Assembly (NCBI GenBank): GCA_946403845.1
Contig: CAMJBL010000006.1
Coordinates: forward strand, 1-64,000
From: an uncultured Prevotella sp.
GTDB lineage: Bacteria > Bacteroidota > Bacteroidia > Bacteroidales > Bacteroidaceae
Length of the DNA: 64,000 bases
Reading direction: 5' to 3'
Part shown: in pieces, positions 18,949-29,500 of the stretch
Position numbering within the stretch: the first letter of the stretch is position 1
Layout: each line of letters starts with the position of its first letter
Notes under the pieces: generated by a model
The model's input: only the letters and a program-made list of their open reading frames with translations
Told to the model about the DNA's origin: nothing
Database searches by the model: none
Program-made: the position numbers and the translations under genes

Positions 18949-21053
18949 ACCCTGATCAATTCAGAGCCGGTGACACCTGGTTCGGAACTAATGATTTGCA
19001 CAACATATATGCTAGATGCGCCCTGAAGAGGCAGGAAATAATCAGTAGCGGCAGTGGGCCGCAAGATGTGTTCACCCTGTAACTGACCCGAAAGGGAATA
19101 GATACGAACGGTAAAGGGCTGCGCAGGGGCATGGTCGAACTGCAGGCTGACACCTCTGTCAGCAGGCCGTATAGTCACCGAAGAGGGATGATGCTGCGAA
19201 AGACCAGCTATGGCGGAAGGCAGTCCAAGGATATTCAACAATCCGGCATAAGCATCGGCCAAACCGTAGCCATAGGTATTATTGGGAACGGCATCACCGA
19301 TGGTATGACTGGTTTCACGGATGATACGCTTCACATCATCGGGTGACAACTCGGGATTGGCCTGCAACCACAAGGCAACGACACCAGCCATCACGGGCGT
19401 AGCCATCGAGGTACCGGAGATGGCAATCCATGGGTAGTCGCGACCTTCGAAGGATGTCGTGGCAACAAGCATCCTCGAATAATCTCCTTCATAGTAACTG
19501 TTGGCAGAGGCATGGATATTCACGCCGGGCATCACGACGTCGGGCTTGATGAGCCCGTCGAAGGTAGGGCCCTGCGACGAGAATACGGCAATCGTACCCT
19601 CAGGGGTTACCCCACCCCAACTCGTAATCGTATCTCCATCGAGTGTGATATAATGATGACGCGTGTTGAAGGCGCCCACCGTCACGACACTCGGCAGGCA
19701 GCCTGGCAGATTGACGTTATGGTTATTGGTGGCACAAACGAATCGTGGTCCCAACGGATCAATGTTCTTGAAGGTTGATTCCAGATCGGCTGACATCTGC
19801 GCCACACAGTCGTCACCCTCGATCACCACACCCAGACATTGAAGATGGGTGTCATCGTCGGGGAGGTCGCAAGTAATAATGTAACAGGTATCTGCTTTCT
19901 CTATCAATATCCGTTTGCCGGCAAGCAACTTCTCAACAGAACCTTCAGAAGGCATATACACCAATGAGTCGCCCAACCAGGAGTCGTCGATGGGATCAAT
20001 CAAAATAGAGAATAGCTTCAGCGTGAAGTCATCGCGGCTCATGAGGAAGGCTGTGGCCAAAGAGTCACCATAGATGATGGTACCTGCCGCTGGCATGTCT
20101 TTTGTCTTGCTGACATAGGTTTCTCTGTAACTCTCGTTACCTGCCGCTGCCACGAGGATATGACCGGGACCGGTCATCTGGGCAAGGGCATCCTCGAAGA
20201 GCTGACAGTCGCCAGGCACGGGATTAAAACCGATGCTATAGGTAATAACACAGGGCATATGACGCTCGTCGGCATAATCGAAGACATATTTCATCAGAGC
20301 CAACTCGTTGGCCGAACCATAAGCCTCATCCCCTGCCACTTTGGAGTCGACAGCGGTAATCTCTGTTTCGTAGGCCACACCACGATAAGGCGTCGTATAG
20401 CCCGAGCCGGCAGCAATGCCCAGACAGTGGGTACCATGATAAACACGATTACTGCTACTGGAAAAGGCCTTGCCCCTGATATCGGCCTCAGTGGCATATT
20501 CGCGACCTAAGTCAACAGATTGTCCGAAAGGCTCGTCGTCGACCGCGAACTGATCGAGGAAACGGGTGATGCGCAGCCGGCTGCCATCGGATGTAAAGAA
20601 GTTAGGATGAGTTACCTCGATGCCGTCGTCGATGATGCCCAGCATGACACCCTGACCGGTGTAGGCCTGCGACAATCGGAGGTCGTCATAGATAGCAGGC
20701 GTATTGATCCATTGGGGAGTCACGTCCATCAGTATCTTTCCGCCCACATGGTTCTCAATACGCTCCACGCGCTCATCATCGGCCAAAGCACTTAGCTGAC
20801 CAAATGGGATATCAGCCACATAGATGTCGCCAATCTGCGCAATGACCTTGCAGCCGTATTCACCCATGACAGTCTCGCCATCTATGCTGTGAAAACGGAT
20901 CATGGCACGTATGGCCTCATCGTTTCTGACACTTGGCGCCCTACGTCCCTGTGCAACGACCTGTCTGAGATCGTGCGACAGTTTCTGTCGGCCCAGGGCC
21001 CATGTCCCCAGGCACATCAGTAACAGGATACATGTTAATCCTATCTTTCTCAT
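18939..21053 (-). CDS. S8 subtilisin-like serine protease, secreted, with probable C-terminal T9SS-type tail
   Basis: LGIIDDGIEVTHPNF (Asp), HGTHCLGIAAGSG (His), ISGTSMATPVMAGVVAL (Ser); C-term FTVRIYSLSGQ..YVVQI. Confidence 0.9.
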   Translation of the reverse strand: MRKIGLTCILLLMCLGTWALGRQKLSHDLRQVVAQGRRAPSVRNDEAIRAMIRFHSIDGETVMGEYGCKVIAQIGDIYVADIPFGQLSALADDERVERIENHVGGKILMDVTPQWINTPAIYDDLRLSQAYTGQGVMLGIIDDGIEVTHPNFFTSDGSRLRITRFLDQFAVDDEPFGQSVDLGREYATEADIRGKAFSSSSNRVYHGTHCLGIAAGSGYTTPYRGVAYETEITAVDSKVAGDEAYGSANELALMKYVFDYADERHMPCVITYSIGFNPVPGDCQLFEDALAQMTGPGHILVAAAGNESYRETYVSKTKDMPAAGTIIYGDSLATAFLMSRDDFTLKLFSILIDPIDDSWLGDSLVYMPSEGSVEKLLAGKRILIEKADTCYIITCDLPDDDTHLQCLGVVIEGDDCVAQMSADLESTFKNIDPLGPRFVCATNNHNVNLPGCLPSVVTVGAFNTRHHYITLDGDTITSWGGVTPEGTIAVFSSQGPTFDGLIKPDVVMPGVNIHASANSYYEGDYSRMLVATTSFEGRDYPWIAISGTSMATPVMAGVVALWLQANPELSPDDVKRIIRETSHTIGDAVPNNTYGYGLADAYAGLLNILGLPSAIAGLSQHHPSSVTIRPADRGVSLQFDHAPAQPFTVRIYSLSGQLQGEHILRPTAATDYFLPLQGASSIYVVQIISSEPGVTGSELIRVAI

Positions 21054-21057
21054 ATTC

Positions 21058-21966
21058 TTAAAAGAGCAACATGACTATTAATGGAATGGTGACGATTGAG
21101 ACGAGTGTAGTGACAAACGTCACTTCAGTGATCATCGTGGTATCCTTACCATATTTCAAGCAGAGGATGGTGCCGTAGGTGGCAACTGGCATCGCAATGA
21201 CGAGCGTGTTGATATTGTCGACCAATGGTGCAAATCCCAGAAGTTTCATCAGGAAATGGATGCCTATGGGCAGGAGGGCCAGTCGCAGCAGCGTGGTGGC
21301 GTAGACGGTGCGGTTGCCCAACATGGAACGTAATGAGAGTTGCGACATCGACGAACCGATAATCAGCAGGGCGGCGGGCACGGTGATATTACCCAGCATG
21401 GTGAGCGGCTGACTGATAGCCTCGGGGATATTGTCGATCCGGAGGGCGACGATGGCCATCGTGAGGTAAGCGGCGAACATCGGTGTGCTGTAAAGCACCT
21501 TCTTCTCGAAATGCTTCCGGTCATTGCTGCCACCGGTAATGAGGATAGTACCGACAGTAAAAACGGCGAAGGTATTGACCACGTTGAGCACGGCGGCATA
21601 GAACACGGCCTCGTGGCCGAAGATGGAGGCCACCACGGGATAGCCCATGAAGCCCACATTGCCAAAGATAAGTGCGAAGCCGACAGGTCCCTGGGCCTTC
21701 GGATCGCTGGTAAGATATCGCGGCAACAGGAAGCCTACAGCCGTGAGCAACAGATAAGTCAGGGTGCTGATGAGCAGGAGCGGTAGGATGTACTGACGGT
21801 CGGGCAACTCGCCCGTCATAGCCGACGACAAAATCAGGGCCGGACAGGTGATGTTGATGACCAGACGTGACAACTGGCGGTCGAAATCACCGCCTAAATA
21901 GCCTAATTTGCCCGCTACGAAGCCTATAACCACGAGGGCAAACAATGTCAACATCACAACAATCAT
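21058..21966 (-). CDS. AEC family (auxin-efflux-carrier-like) transporter
   Basis: About 10 TM; FGNVGFMGYPVVASIFG, MPVATYGTILCLKYG. Confidence 0.8.
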   Translation of the reverse strand: MIVVMLTLFALVVIGFVAGKLGYLGGDFDRQLSRLVINITCPALILSSAMTGELPDRQYILPLLLISTLTYLLLTAVGFLLPRYLTSDPKAQGPVGFALIFGNVGFMGYPVVASIFGHEAVFYAAVLNVVNTFAVFTVGTILITGGSNDRKHFEKKVLYSTPMFAAYLTMAIVALRIDNIPEAISQPLTMLGNITVPAALLIIGSSMSQLSLRSMLGNRTVYATTLLRLALLPIGIHFLMKLLGFAPLVDNINTLVIAMPVATYGTILCLKYGKDTTMITEVTFVTTLVSIVTIPLIVMLLF

Positions 21967-22907
21967 TCCGACATATTCTTGATGTAAGGCAGATCGGGAA
22001 GCACTTTGAAACCGTAGAAACGGCAGGCGTTCTCGCCGAGGATCAGGGCCTTTTCGGTATCGGAGAGTTCCGACGACTTAAGAATGAAGTCGTACGACAT
22101 GCGATAGGTGATGGCGGTGATGGTGCGCGGATAGTCGGAACCCCACATCAGTTTGTCGGCACCAGCGATGTCGATAACCTCGCGGATGGCACAGATGGCC
22201 GAGGGGAAGGGATAGAACTCCGCGTTGTAGAGCCATGTGATGCCGCCCATCTCAATCATGACATTCGGATTTTGCGCCAAGGCAATCTGACGACGCCAAC
22301 TGGGATTCTCCCAACAAGGCGTCTGCGGGGGATTGGCCATGCCCAGATGACCGATGGCGATGCGGAGCTGCGGACAGGCGCTGATGACCTCGCTGAGTTC
22401 AGCGACCTGACGGTCGCCGTCTTCGAGGGTGATGCTCAGCACCACGTCTTTCTGTTCCATCAAACGGAACATCTGCATCATCTCGTCGGAGGTGAGAGGC
22501 TTGCCCAACAGGCGATGTCCCGGAATGGCGATGCCCCGAAAACCGCGCTGTTCGATGAGCTGCTGCGCCTGGGCATAGAAACCAGGCTGACGATAGTCGG
22601 CCATGCCACAGCAGAAGAAACGGTCAGGATACTGCTGCTGCACCGTTTCGAGATAGTCGTTCTGCAGACCGTCGATAAACTCCTGCACCACCACGGCTGC
22701 GCCCACCTGGGCATAGTCCATGTTGGAGAGGAACACCTCGGCCGAGTTCTGACTGTCGAGAATGAAGGGCGGCATCATCTGCACCTCCTCACCAAGGAAG
22801 ATGCTACGACCGTTCTTCAGCGAGCGAATCGGCTTACCGTCCCAGCTCGTGTCCTGCTTCAGCCACAAATGCGAATGGGCATCTATAATCTTCATGAATT
22901 CTTCCAA
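21963..22907 (-). CDS. Amidohydrolase_2 family protein; probable sugar lactonase
   Basis: IIDAHSHLWLKQ, GIAIPGHRL, AIGHLGMANPP, KLMWGSDYPRT; overlaps an aldose dehydrogenase-like gene. Confidence 0.75.
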   Translation of the reverse strand: MEEFMKIIDAHSHLWLKQDTSWDGKPIRSLKNGRSIFLGEEVQMMPPFILDSQNSAEVFLSNMDYAQVGAAVVVQEFIDGLQNDYLETVQQQYPDRFFCCGMADYRQPGFYAQAQQLIEQRGFRGIAIPGHRLLGKPLTSDEMMQMFRLMEQKDVVLSITLEDGDRQVAELSEVISACPQLRIAIGHLGMANPPQTPCWENPSWRRQIALAQNPNVMIEMGGITWLYNAEFYPFPSAICAIREVIDIAGADKLMWGSDYPRTITAITYRMSYDFILKSSELSDTEKALILGENACRFYGFKVLPDLPYIKNMSE

Positions 22908-23842
22908 CGGACAAACATCTGGTCACCGATAATCTCCTGCACCTTAGCCACGAGATCCAGATCCATCGGCTCATTGACATACTCAATGTTCTTCAGCACA
23001 TTGGCGGGATTGGCGCTGCTGAAGAGCGTCGTGGCAATGCGTGGGTTCATGCTGGTAGAGAACTGAATGGCCAGTTTTTCGATGGGGTAGCCCACCTCCA
23101 TGCAATAGGCAGCAGCCCTGGCACAGGCATTCCGCAGATCCTTCGAGGCAGGATGCCACATGGGAGCGCCACGACTCGACAGCAAGCCCATGGAGAAAGG
23201 CGAGGCATTGATAACACCCACGCCGTGCTGCTCGAAGAAGCCGAGATAATCGGCCAACAAGGTATCATTGAGACTGTAGTGGCAGAAGTTGAGGATGCTC
23301 TCAACAGTACCTTCCTCACAATGCTCAATGACCCACTTGAGGTTCTCGGGCTGCAAGTCAGTGATACCCACATGTCCTACGACGCCCTTCTTCTTCAGTT
23401 CGACCAGAGCGGGCAGCGTCTCGTCGACAATCAACTGAAGACCACCTTCGCGGTCGCCCTGGAACTCGATATCATGAACGTTGATAAGGTCGATGAAGTC
23501 GATATTCAAGCGCTCCATGCTCTCGTAGACGCTGCGGGTGACACGCTCTGCGGAGTAGTCCCAGGAGTTGATACCGTCCTGACCATAGCGTCCTACCTTT
23601 GTCGAGAGATAGTACTTGTCGCGGGGGATGCCCTTCAGGGCCTTACCCAAGACGGTCTCTGCCTTATAGTGACCGTAATAGGGTGACACATCGATGAAGT
23701 TCATACCATTCTCAACGGCTGCATAGACGGCTTTGATACCCTCTTCCTCACGGATACTATGGAACACCCCACCCAGCGACGAGGCTCCGAAACTCAGGTT
23801 GGAAACCTTCATGCCGGTCTTTCCGATTTCATTATAGATCAT
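22892..23842 (-). CDS. Aldo/keto reductase, L-galactose dehydrogenase / D-threo-aldose dehydrogenase type
   Basis: LSFGASSLGGVFHSI, NFIDVSPYYGHYKAETVLGKALKGIPRDKYYLSTKVGRY, NVHDIEF, ILNFCHYSLNDTLL, GVGVINASPFSMGLL. Confidence 0.8.
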   Translation of the reverse strand: MIYNEIGKTGMKVSNLSFGASSLGGVFHSIREEEGIKAVYAAVENGMNFIDVSPYYGHYKAETVLGKALKGIPRDKYYLSTKVGRYGQDGINSWDYSAERVTRSVYESMERLNIDFIDLINVHDIEFQGDREGGLQLIVDETLPALVELKKKGVVGHVGITDLQPENLKWVIEHCEEGTVESILNFCHYSLNDTLLADYLGFFEQHGVGVINASPFSMGLLSSRGAPMWHPASKDLRNACARAAAYCMEVGYPIEKLAIQFSTSMNPRIATTLFSSANPANVLKNIEYVNEPMDLDLVAKVQEIIGDQMFVRWKNS

Positions 23843-23857
23843 AGTTATCTTATTGTT

Positions 23858-24355
23858 TTATGCTGTCTGATTAAGTTTCTTCCTTACCTTCACGAGGAAA
23901 TAGGGTTCCTTGCCCACATATGCCAATTCACCATCCACACGAACATCTGTCTGGACGGCTTTGTGGTTCTTGTCGTATAAGTGCATGACAGCCTCAACAT
24001 GATCGAAATCACGTTTCAACTTAAACGCATTCCGGATGACCACACGGATGGGACACGAGTCGCAGTTGATGCCCGTTCCACAGAGCCCCTCATCAATGGC
24101 AGTCTGACAATGAAGCACATTGCCCAACACGTATGGCTGGTCGTCGCGGATTTCCTCGTTCAACTCATAGAAGTTCGTTTCCTTCACTCTGAACTTCCGA
24201 TCGATGAGAAAGACATAACGGTCGGAATGCAGGTGTACGCGCTCACGAAGCAAGGCATAGCCGCTCCGTCTTTTGAGTAACCGACGCACCTCTAGAACGA
24301 TGATCAGCACCACCGCAACAATCGCCAACAAAAACAACCAATCAATTAGTTTCAT
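23858..24355 (-). CDS. Conserved membrane-anchored protein with PAS-like Cys-rich domain
   Basis: N-terminal TM, then CQTAIDEGLCGTGINCDSCPIRVVIRNAF; start MKLIDW at 24355. Confidence 0.6.
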   Translation of the reverse strand: MKLIDWLFLLAIVAVVLIIVLEVRRLLKRRSGYALLRERVHLHSDRYVFLIDRKFRVKETNFYELNEEIRDDQPYVLGNVLHCQTAIDEGLCGTGINCDSCPIRVVIRNAFKLKRDFDHVEAVMHLYDKNHKAVQTDVRVDGELAYVGKEPYFLVKVRKKLNQTA

Positions 24356-24359
24356 GATG

Positions 24360-24391
24360 CAAAGATAGCAAGTTTTTCCGAACCATCCAAA
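24360..24391 (-). promoter_or_regulatory. Consensus Bacteroidetes promoter; transcription start predicted at or next to the ATG
   Basis: Minus strand TTTG-N20-TATCTTTG; last G of -7 is 5 nt from the ATG at 24355-24353. Confidence 0.7.
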
Positions 24392-24420
24392 TTTTTCAGA
24401 AAAGAGTTTGTATATTCTAC

Positions 24421-24457
24421 AAAAAAACACCCCTCGCCCAAGTGAAGGCGAAGGGTG
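24421..24457 (-). terminator. Terminator of the SusCD/fasciclin operon
   Basis: Minus strand CACCCTTCGCC..GGCGAGGGGTG + TTTTTTT. Confidence 0.82.
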
Positions 24458-24481
24458 GATATGGTCGGCAAAAACATCCGA

Positions 24482-26518
24482 TTACTTATAGGGCAGATAG
24501 CAGTTCTGCGTGGTGATGCCAGATGCGTTGTTCTCGAGTTTGCGGCTGAGCCACTTGTCGCCGAAGCCGCCACCATAGATGCCTGCACGATTCTTGTGGA
24601 GCGCCAGACGACGGAGGTCGGAGAAGCGGGTGCCCTCGAAGGCGAACTCCATGGCATACTCGTCGCAGAGCAGGTCCTCCATCGCATTGATGTAGTCTTC
24701 CTTCGTGGGATTCGTCAGACCTAAGCCGAACTGCTTGCTGATGTCGGCAATCTTGGCCGAAACAACGGTGTTGTAGCGATAAGAGGAATAGAGATCCTCG
24801 ACGGCACCAGCACCATGGAAGTGGATACCGACGAACGACTTCGACGCACCATTCCTGAAGATATCGGCGTTGGCCTGAGCCAGGAACGGCAACTTCGTCG
24901 TCAGCAGTTCATAGGACTCGGGCGTGAGATAATACTTGTCGTCGACATGCGACTGCGTCATATCAAGCACTTTCTTTCCACTCTCGTCGATAGAGTCGTT
25001 GCCGGCCTGATCCTTCAGGTAGACCTCCTCATAACGGTAAGTAGCCAGCTCGCTATGCAGACCGTTCTTCAGCACGGCGAAGGCGGCATCGGGATAGCCC
25101 ATGCGGTTGACAGCCTCGGCCAGGTGGAGCCAGACGGTGGCATTGCGGTAGAGGTAGACGTAGGCCGTCGAGGGCTTGTAGGTGTAGACATAGGCGGAGT
25201 CGGCACCCTCACCCTGACAGATGATGTTAGCACGGGCATCGCCGAGCGGCTCGCTGCGGACAATCCAGTTGAAGGGCGCCACCTTCACCTGCTCGGTAAA
25301 GAAATAGTACTGCGCGCGGCGGGCGGAGTCGCAGTAGGCCTGCGACGGCACCACCTGGATATCCTGCGTCTTGGGGCAGTTGAAGATGTCCTCCATCGGG
25401 TCGTCGACATTGACAACGCTGGCATTCTCCGTGCCATAGTAGTTATAGCCGAAGGCAGCGGGGATGTCGGTCGTCTGACCCATGGTGTAGTTGACGGCCA
25501 TCGGGATGTAGGAGATGACGTCGCCAGGGGCTGCGCTGTGGACGAAGGAGTTTTCCCAGATAGGCATCTGATTGTAGAGGGAAGCGTTCTTCGCGTTGTT
25601 ATAGTCTACCGGCCACTCGGTGAAATTCTTGAAGATGGGGCTGTAGCGGCTGTAATAAGGAGACATATTATCATTGTAGTTCACAGAGATACTGCCATTC
25701 AATCCTTCATACCGCAGATACTGGAAATAGCACGTGGCGGCCTTCTCGTATTCGCCCAGCTCGAGATAGATGTCACCCAGCACGACATTGAGCGGGATGA
25801 AGCACTTGCTGGGACGGATGAACTTCTCCTCGCTGCCCCAGTTCAACATACCTACCGAGCGCGAACTTTGATTGAACGTCGGCACGGCAATCTGCTCGTC
25901 GCTGTAACGGGCCTTGAGGCTCTCAAGCATCTGGGCCTCACCCTGGAGAATACCCTCATAGGCGGTCATCGAGGTATTGGCATTGATCTGCCCGATGGTG
26001 GTTACAGGCTCTGTAATGTAAGGCACAGCGCCATACTGACGGGCGAGCTGCAGATAGGTCCATGCACGGAACGAGGCGACAGCGGCGTATTCGTTGCAGA
26101 CCACGTTACGGGCACCCGTAGCAAGCGTGGTGTCGCGATGAGCCAAATAGTAGTTACAGTTGTTGATAACCTTATAATACAGGTAAACACTATCATACTT
26201 ATTGGTAGCATCGGCCGTGAACGAAGCCAGATCACGCAGGTGGAGAGAGGCCTTGTCAGTGGGCTTTACCAGGTCGCCACGCATCTCGTTCTGGAAATAA
26301 TACTGGTCAGCCAGTTGCTGCATCGCCTGCATGATACCATAGGCATAGAAGACGGAGTCGGTCTTCTGGTCGAGGGCCGGTTCGAACAACTGACGTGAAC
26401 TGTCTGACTCGAGCATGTCGGAGCAACTGGTGAAGAGTGAAGAGGTAAGAGGTAAGAGGTAAGAGAATACTCCTGCCATGAAAAGCCTCACCCAATTCTT
26501 ATTGATTATCTTATTCAT
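24482..26518 (-). CDS. SusD/RagB-like outer-membrane lipoprotein (SusD2)
   Basis: Lipobox FTSCSD; YYLAHRDTTLATGARNVVCNEYAAVASFRAWTYLQLARQYGAVPY; FAFEGTRFSDLRRLALHK. Confidence 0.87.
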   Translation of the reverse strand: MNKIINKNWVRLFMAGVFSYLLPLTSSLFTSCSDMLESDSSRQLFEPALDQKTDSVFYAYGIMQAMQQLADQYYFQNEMRGDLVKPTDKASLHLRDLASFTADATNKYDSVYLYYKVINNCNYYLAHRDTTLATGARNVVCNEYAAVASFRAWTYLQLARQYGAVPYITEPVTTIGQINANTSMTAYEGILQGEAQMLESLKARYSDEQIAVPTFNQSSRSVGMLNWGSEEKFIRPSKCFIPLNVVLGDIYLELGEYEKAATCYFQYLRYEGLNGSISVNYNDNMSPYYSRYSPIFKNFTEWPVDYNNAKNASLYNQMPIWENSFVHSAAPGDVISYIPMAVNYTMGQTTDIPAAFGYNYYGTENASVVNVDDPMEDIFNCPKTQDIQVVPSQAYCDSARRAQYYFFTEQVKVAPFNWIVRSEPLGDARANIICQGEGADSAYVYTYKPSTAYVYLYRNATVWLHLAEAVNRMGYPDAAFAVLKNGLHSELATYRYEEVYLKDQAGNDSIDESGKKVLDMTQSHVDDKYYLTPESYELLTTKLPFLAQANADIFRNGASKSFVGIHFHGAGAVEDLYSSYRYNTVVSAKIADISKQFGLGLTNPTKEDYINAMEDLLCDEYAMEFAFEGTRFSDLRRLALHKNRAGIYGGGFGDKWLSRKLENNASGITTQNCYLPYK
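26435..26462 (-). repeat. Heptad repeat TTACCTC in SusD2 signal-peptide coding sequence
   Basis: + strand GAGTGAA GAGGTAA GAGGTAA GAGGTAA; encodes FSYLLPLTSSLFTS. Confidence 0.9.
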
Positions 26519-26520
26519 AA

Positions 26521-26570
26521 TTCTTATGTTCTTATGTTCTTATGTCTAAAAAATCATCCGTTCTTATGTC
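26521..26570 (-). repeat. 8-nt CATAAGAA array filling SusC2-SusD2 gap
   Basis: Minus strand: TAA-GACATAAGAACGGATGATTTTTTAGACATAAGAACATAAGAACATAAGAATTATG. Confidence 0.88.
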
Positions 26571-29500
26571 TTACAAGTTAATCTTCACGCCCATAGAGAA
26601 GTTGCGTCCCTGAGCGATATTGCCGCAGTCGATACCCTGATAGAGCTGATAGTTGCTGGCAGAGAACTCGGGATCACTGCCCGTATACTTGGTGAGGGTC
26701 AGGAGATTGCCGCCCTCAGCCCAAACGGAGATGCCCTGCAGCCATGACTGCCACGACTCGGGAATAGGAATCTGATAAGAGAGGCGTACATTCTTCAGAC
26801 GCAGATAGGAGCCGTCTTCGATCCAACGGTCAGAGAAACGGTTGTTGCCCATGGGATCGCCATAGCTGACACGTGGCAATGTGGTTTCCTGTCCCTCATA
26901 GCGCCAGTGGGCGATTTCTGCCACCTGCTGGTTGTAGAGCGTAGAACCGCTGTTGAGGATGGCGCGCTGATAGTTGTATACATCATTGCCCAAACTATAG
27001 TTGCAATTCACACCCAGACTGAAACGTTTCCAGTTGAGATTGAGGAAGATATTACCATAGAGGTCGGGATTTGGATCACCGATGATGGTCTTATCGTTCT
27101 CATCAATCTGTCCCGGTGCATTCGTGCCACGAGTATTGGTAGGATTGAGATCCTCGAAAATGACATCGCCGGCAGCGAAATACTGCTTGACGCCTGTCTC
27201 GTCGATGATATAGAGGTTGGCTGCCTGTGCGGCCTCAGAGGTTGAGAAGACGCCCTTGGTCTTATAGCCGTAGAAGACGCCAACAGGATTACCCACAGCC
27301 GTCAGGATATTGTCTTCGCCATAAATAGAAGAAGTGAAGTTGCCATTTGCCAAGGCCTTGACCTCGTTCTTATAATGGCCCACCGTCGCGCCAATCTCTA
27401 AGTTCAGGTCGCGAGTAGCAATGGGCTTTCCGCTAATACCCACCTCGAAACCGGTGTTACGCACCTCACCATCGTTGGTCCAATAGTTATTAATACCACC
27501 GATGGGATTCTCAAAGCTCTTGAGTGCCAACAGATCCTTCGTGCTGTGGATGAAATAGTTGGCCGTCAAGCCCAGGCGGTTGTTGAGGAAATTGGCCTGC
27601 AGGCCAACATTAAACTTCGAGGTCGTTTCCCACTTGATTTCCTCGTTACCCACATTGGTAAGCTGCATACCGATCTCGGTATAATTGTAACGCACGGTAT
27701 TGAACGAGGTGCGGGCAGCATAGTTTGAGATGCCGTCGTTACCGCTCATGTCGAAGCCGACATTCAGGCGCAGATAATCGATAGCGGAATTCCTGGGGAA
27801 CCAGTTCTCGTTGCTCAGCACCCAACCCAACTGCACGCTGGGGAAGATAGCCCATTTCACACCGGCGAATTTCACACCGCCATTGGCATTGCTACCGAAA
27901 CGGCTATTCGACTCAGCCAGCACAGAGACGGTGGCGAAGTATTTATTCATGTAATTATAGTCGCCAGAGAGGTACCATTGCATATTCTTCCAGACATCAT
28001 CAGCACCTTTGACGGAAGAATAGACATCATTACCCGTCGCAAGCTTCGGGTTCTTATCGTCCTCGAGCTTCGTGGAGTACTGCGTCGTAAGGTCGCTGTT
28101 ATCGAAAGAGAAGTAGGTATAGCGGAAGCCGCCCGTGGCTGCGACGCTGTGGGCGCCGAACATCTTGTTCCAATCCAGATGGGTGTTGCTCAACACGTTG
28201 ATTTCCTTAGAGAAGATGGAGGCCGTCTTGGAATAGACCGTTCCCAGATTCTCAATCTCGAAAGAAGGCAGACCGATGTTGGGACGATAGTAAGCCTGCG
28301 AGTTGCGGTTGAGGTAGTAACTGAAATGAGAGGTCAGTTTCCAATTGCTGTTAATCTCGTAGGTCGGGGTCAGCGTAACATTGAAGAAGGTATTCTCGTT
28401 ACGATTCTTACGCTCGCCGCTACCATTTTGCAGCAATGCCAAGGGGTTGGCCTGCGAATAGTTGCCATCCTTCAGCGTGCTGTAGAGGTCGTCGGCATCC
28501 GCCAAGAGCGAGGTGAACGCATTGATATTCTTGTTATACTGATACGGATTGAGCAGGGGGCTCTTGATCAGCGCCAGGAAGGCGGGCGAGGTGATGACAC
28601 CGGCATTCAGATCAGCAGCGATACCATCGTCCAAGAGGTTCGTATTGGAACGTGAGAACGACATATCGAACTTCGTGGTGAGATTCCACAACAGTTTGAT
28701 ATCCGTATTGAAGCGCACATTGATACGGTCGTAGCTGGTGGCCTTGAGATTCTTCATCGTCTGGATGTAAGCCACTGAGAGGTTGTACATACCAATGTCG
28801 TCACCACCTTGCACATTAATGCTGTAGTTATGTGTGAGCGCCGTGCGATACACATAGTCGCTCCAATTGGTATCGTTATGATACGTCTGGTAATAATAGC
28901 CATCCTTGGCATCGTTGAGGAAGTTGAACTGCAGGGGATTCGTCAACGAACCGATACGCTCTTTCACTTCGGGGATCGTACCAAGCTGCTCAACGGCATA
29001 GTTACGATACTGGGCCGCATTCATCATCGTGGGATAATTGGGAACAAAGGTCCACCCCACTCCAAGTTTGGCATCGATACGCGTGGCCATCGAATGACCG
29101 CGCTTGGTGTCGATGAGAATGACACCATTGGCACCGCGGGCACCATAGAGGGCGGTGGCATTCTTCAGCACCGTCACCTTGTCGATATCCTCGGGAGAGA
29201 TGGTCGACAGCATATTGAAGATGTCGCCTAAGTGCAGCGACGACCTGTTCTGCTGCATATCGAGCTCCACGCCATCGAGGATGACGAGGGGCTGTGCGTT
29301 GGCGTTGATGGAACTGATACCACGGATGAACATTGCAGCACCCTGCTCAAGGTTGCCGGAATGCATGTTCATGCGGATGTCGCCACCCAACTTCTCCGTC
29401 ATCTCCTCATCGATGGAGAGACCATTGCCGTTCGATACGAAGCTGTTCCTGGCCGTGATGGTAGTGCCGTCCTCATACATGGGAGTGAAAGCATCGCTCA

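Noticed and set aside
21945-23066. 373-aa plus-strand ORF opposite lactonase/AKR
   Set aside because: Spans two well-supported minus-strand genes; shadow ORF.
24815-26398. 527-aa plus-strand ORF opposite SusD2
   Set aside because: Shadow of SusD2 codon usage; no signal peptide or recognisable domain.
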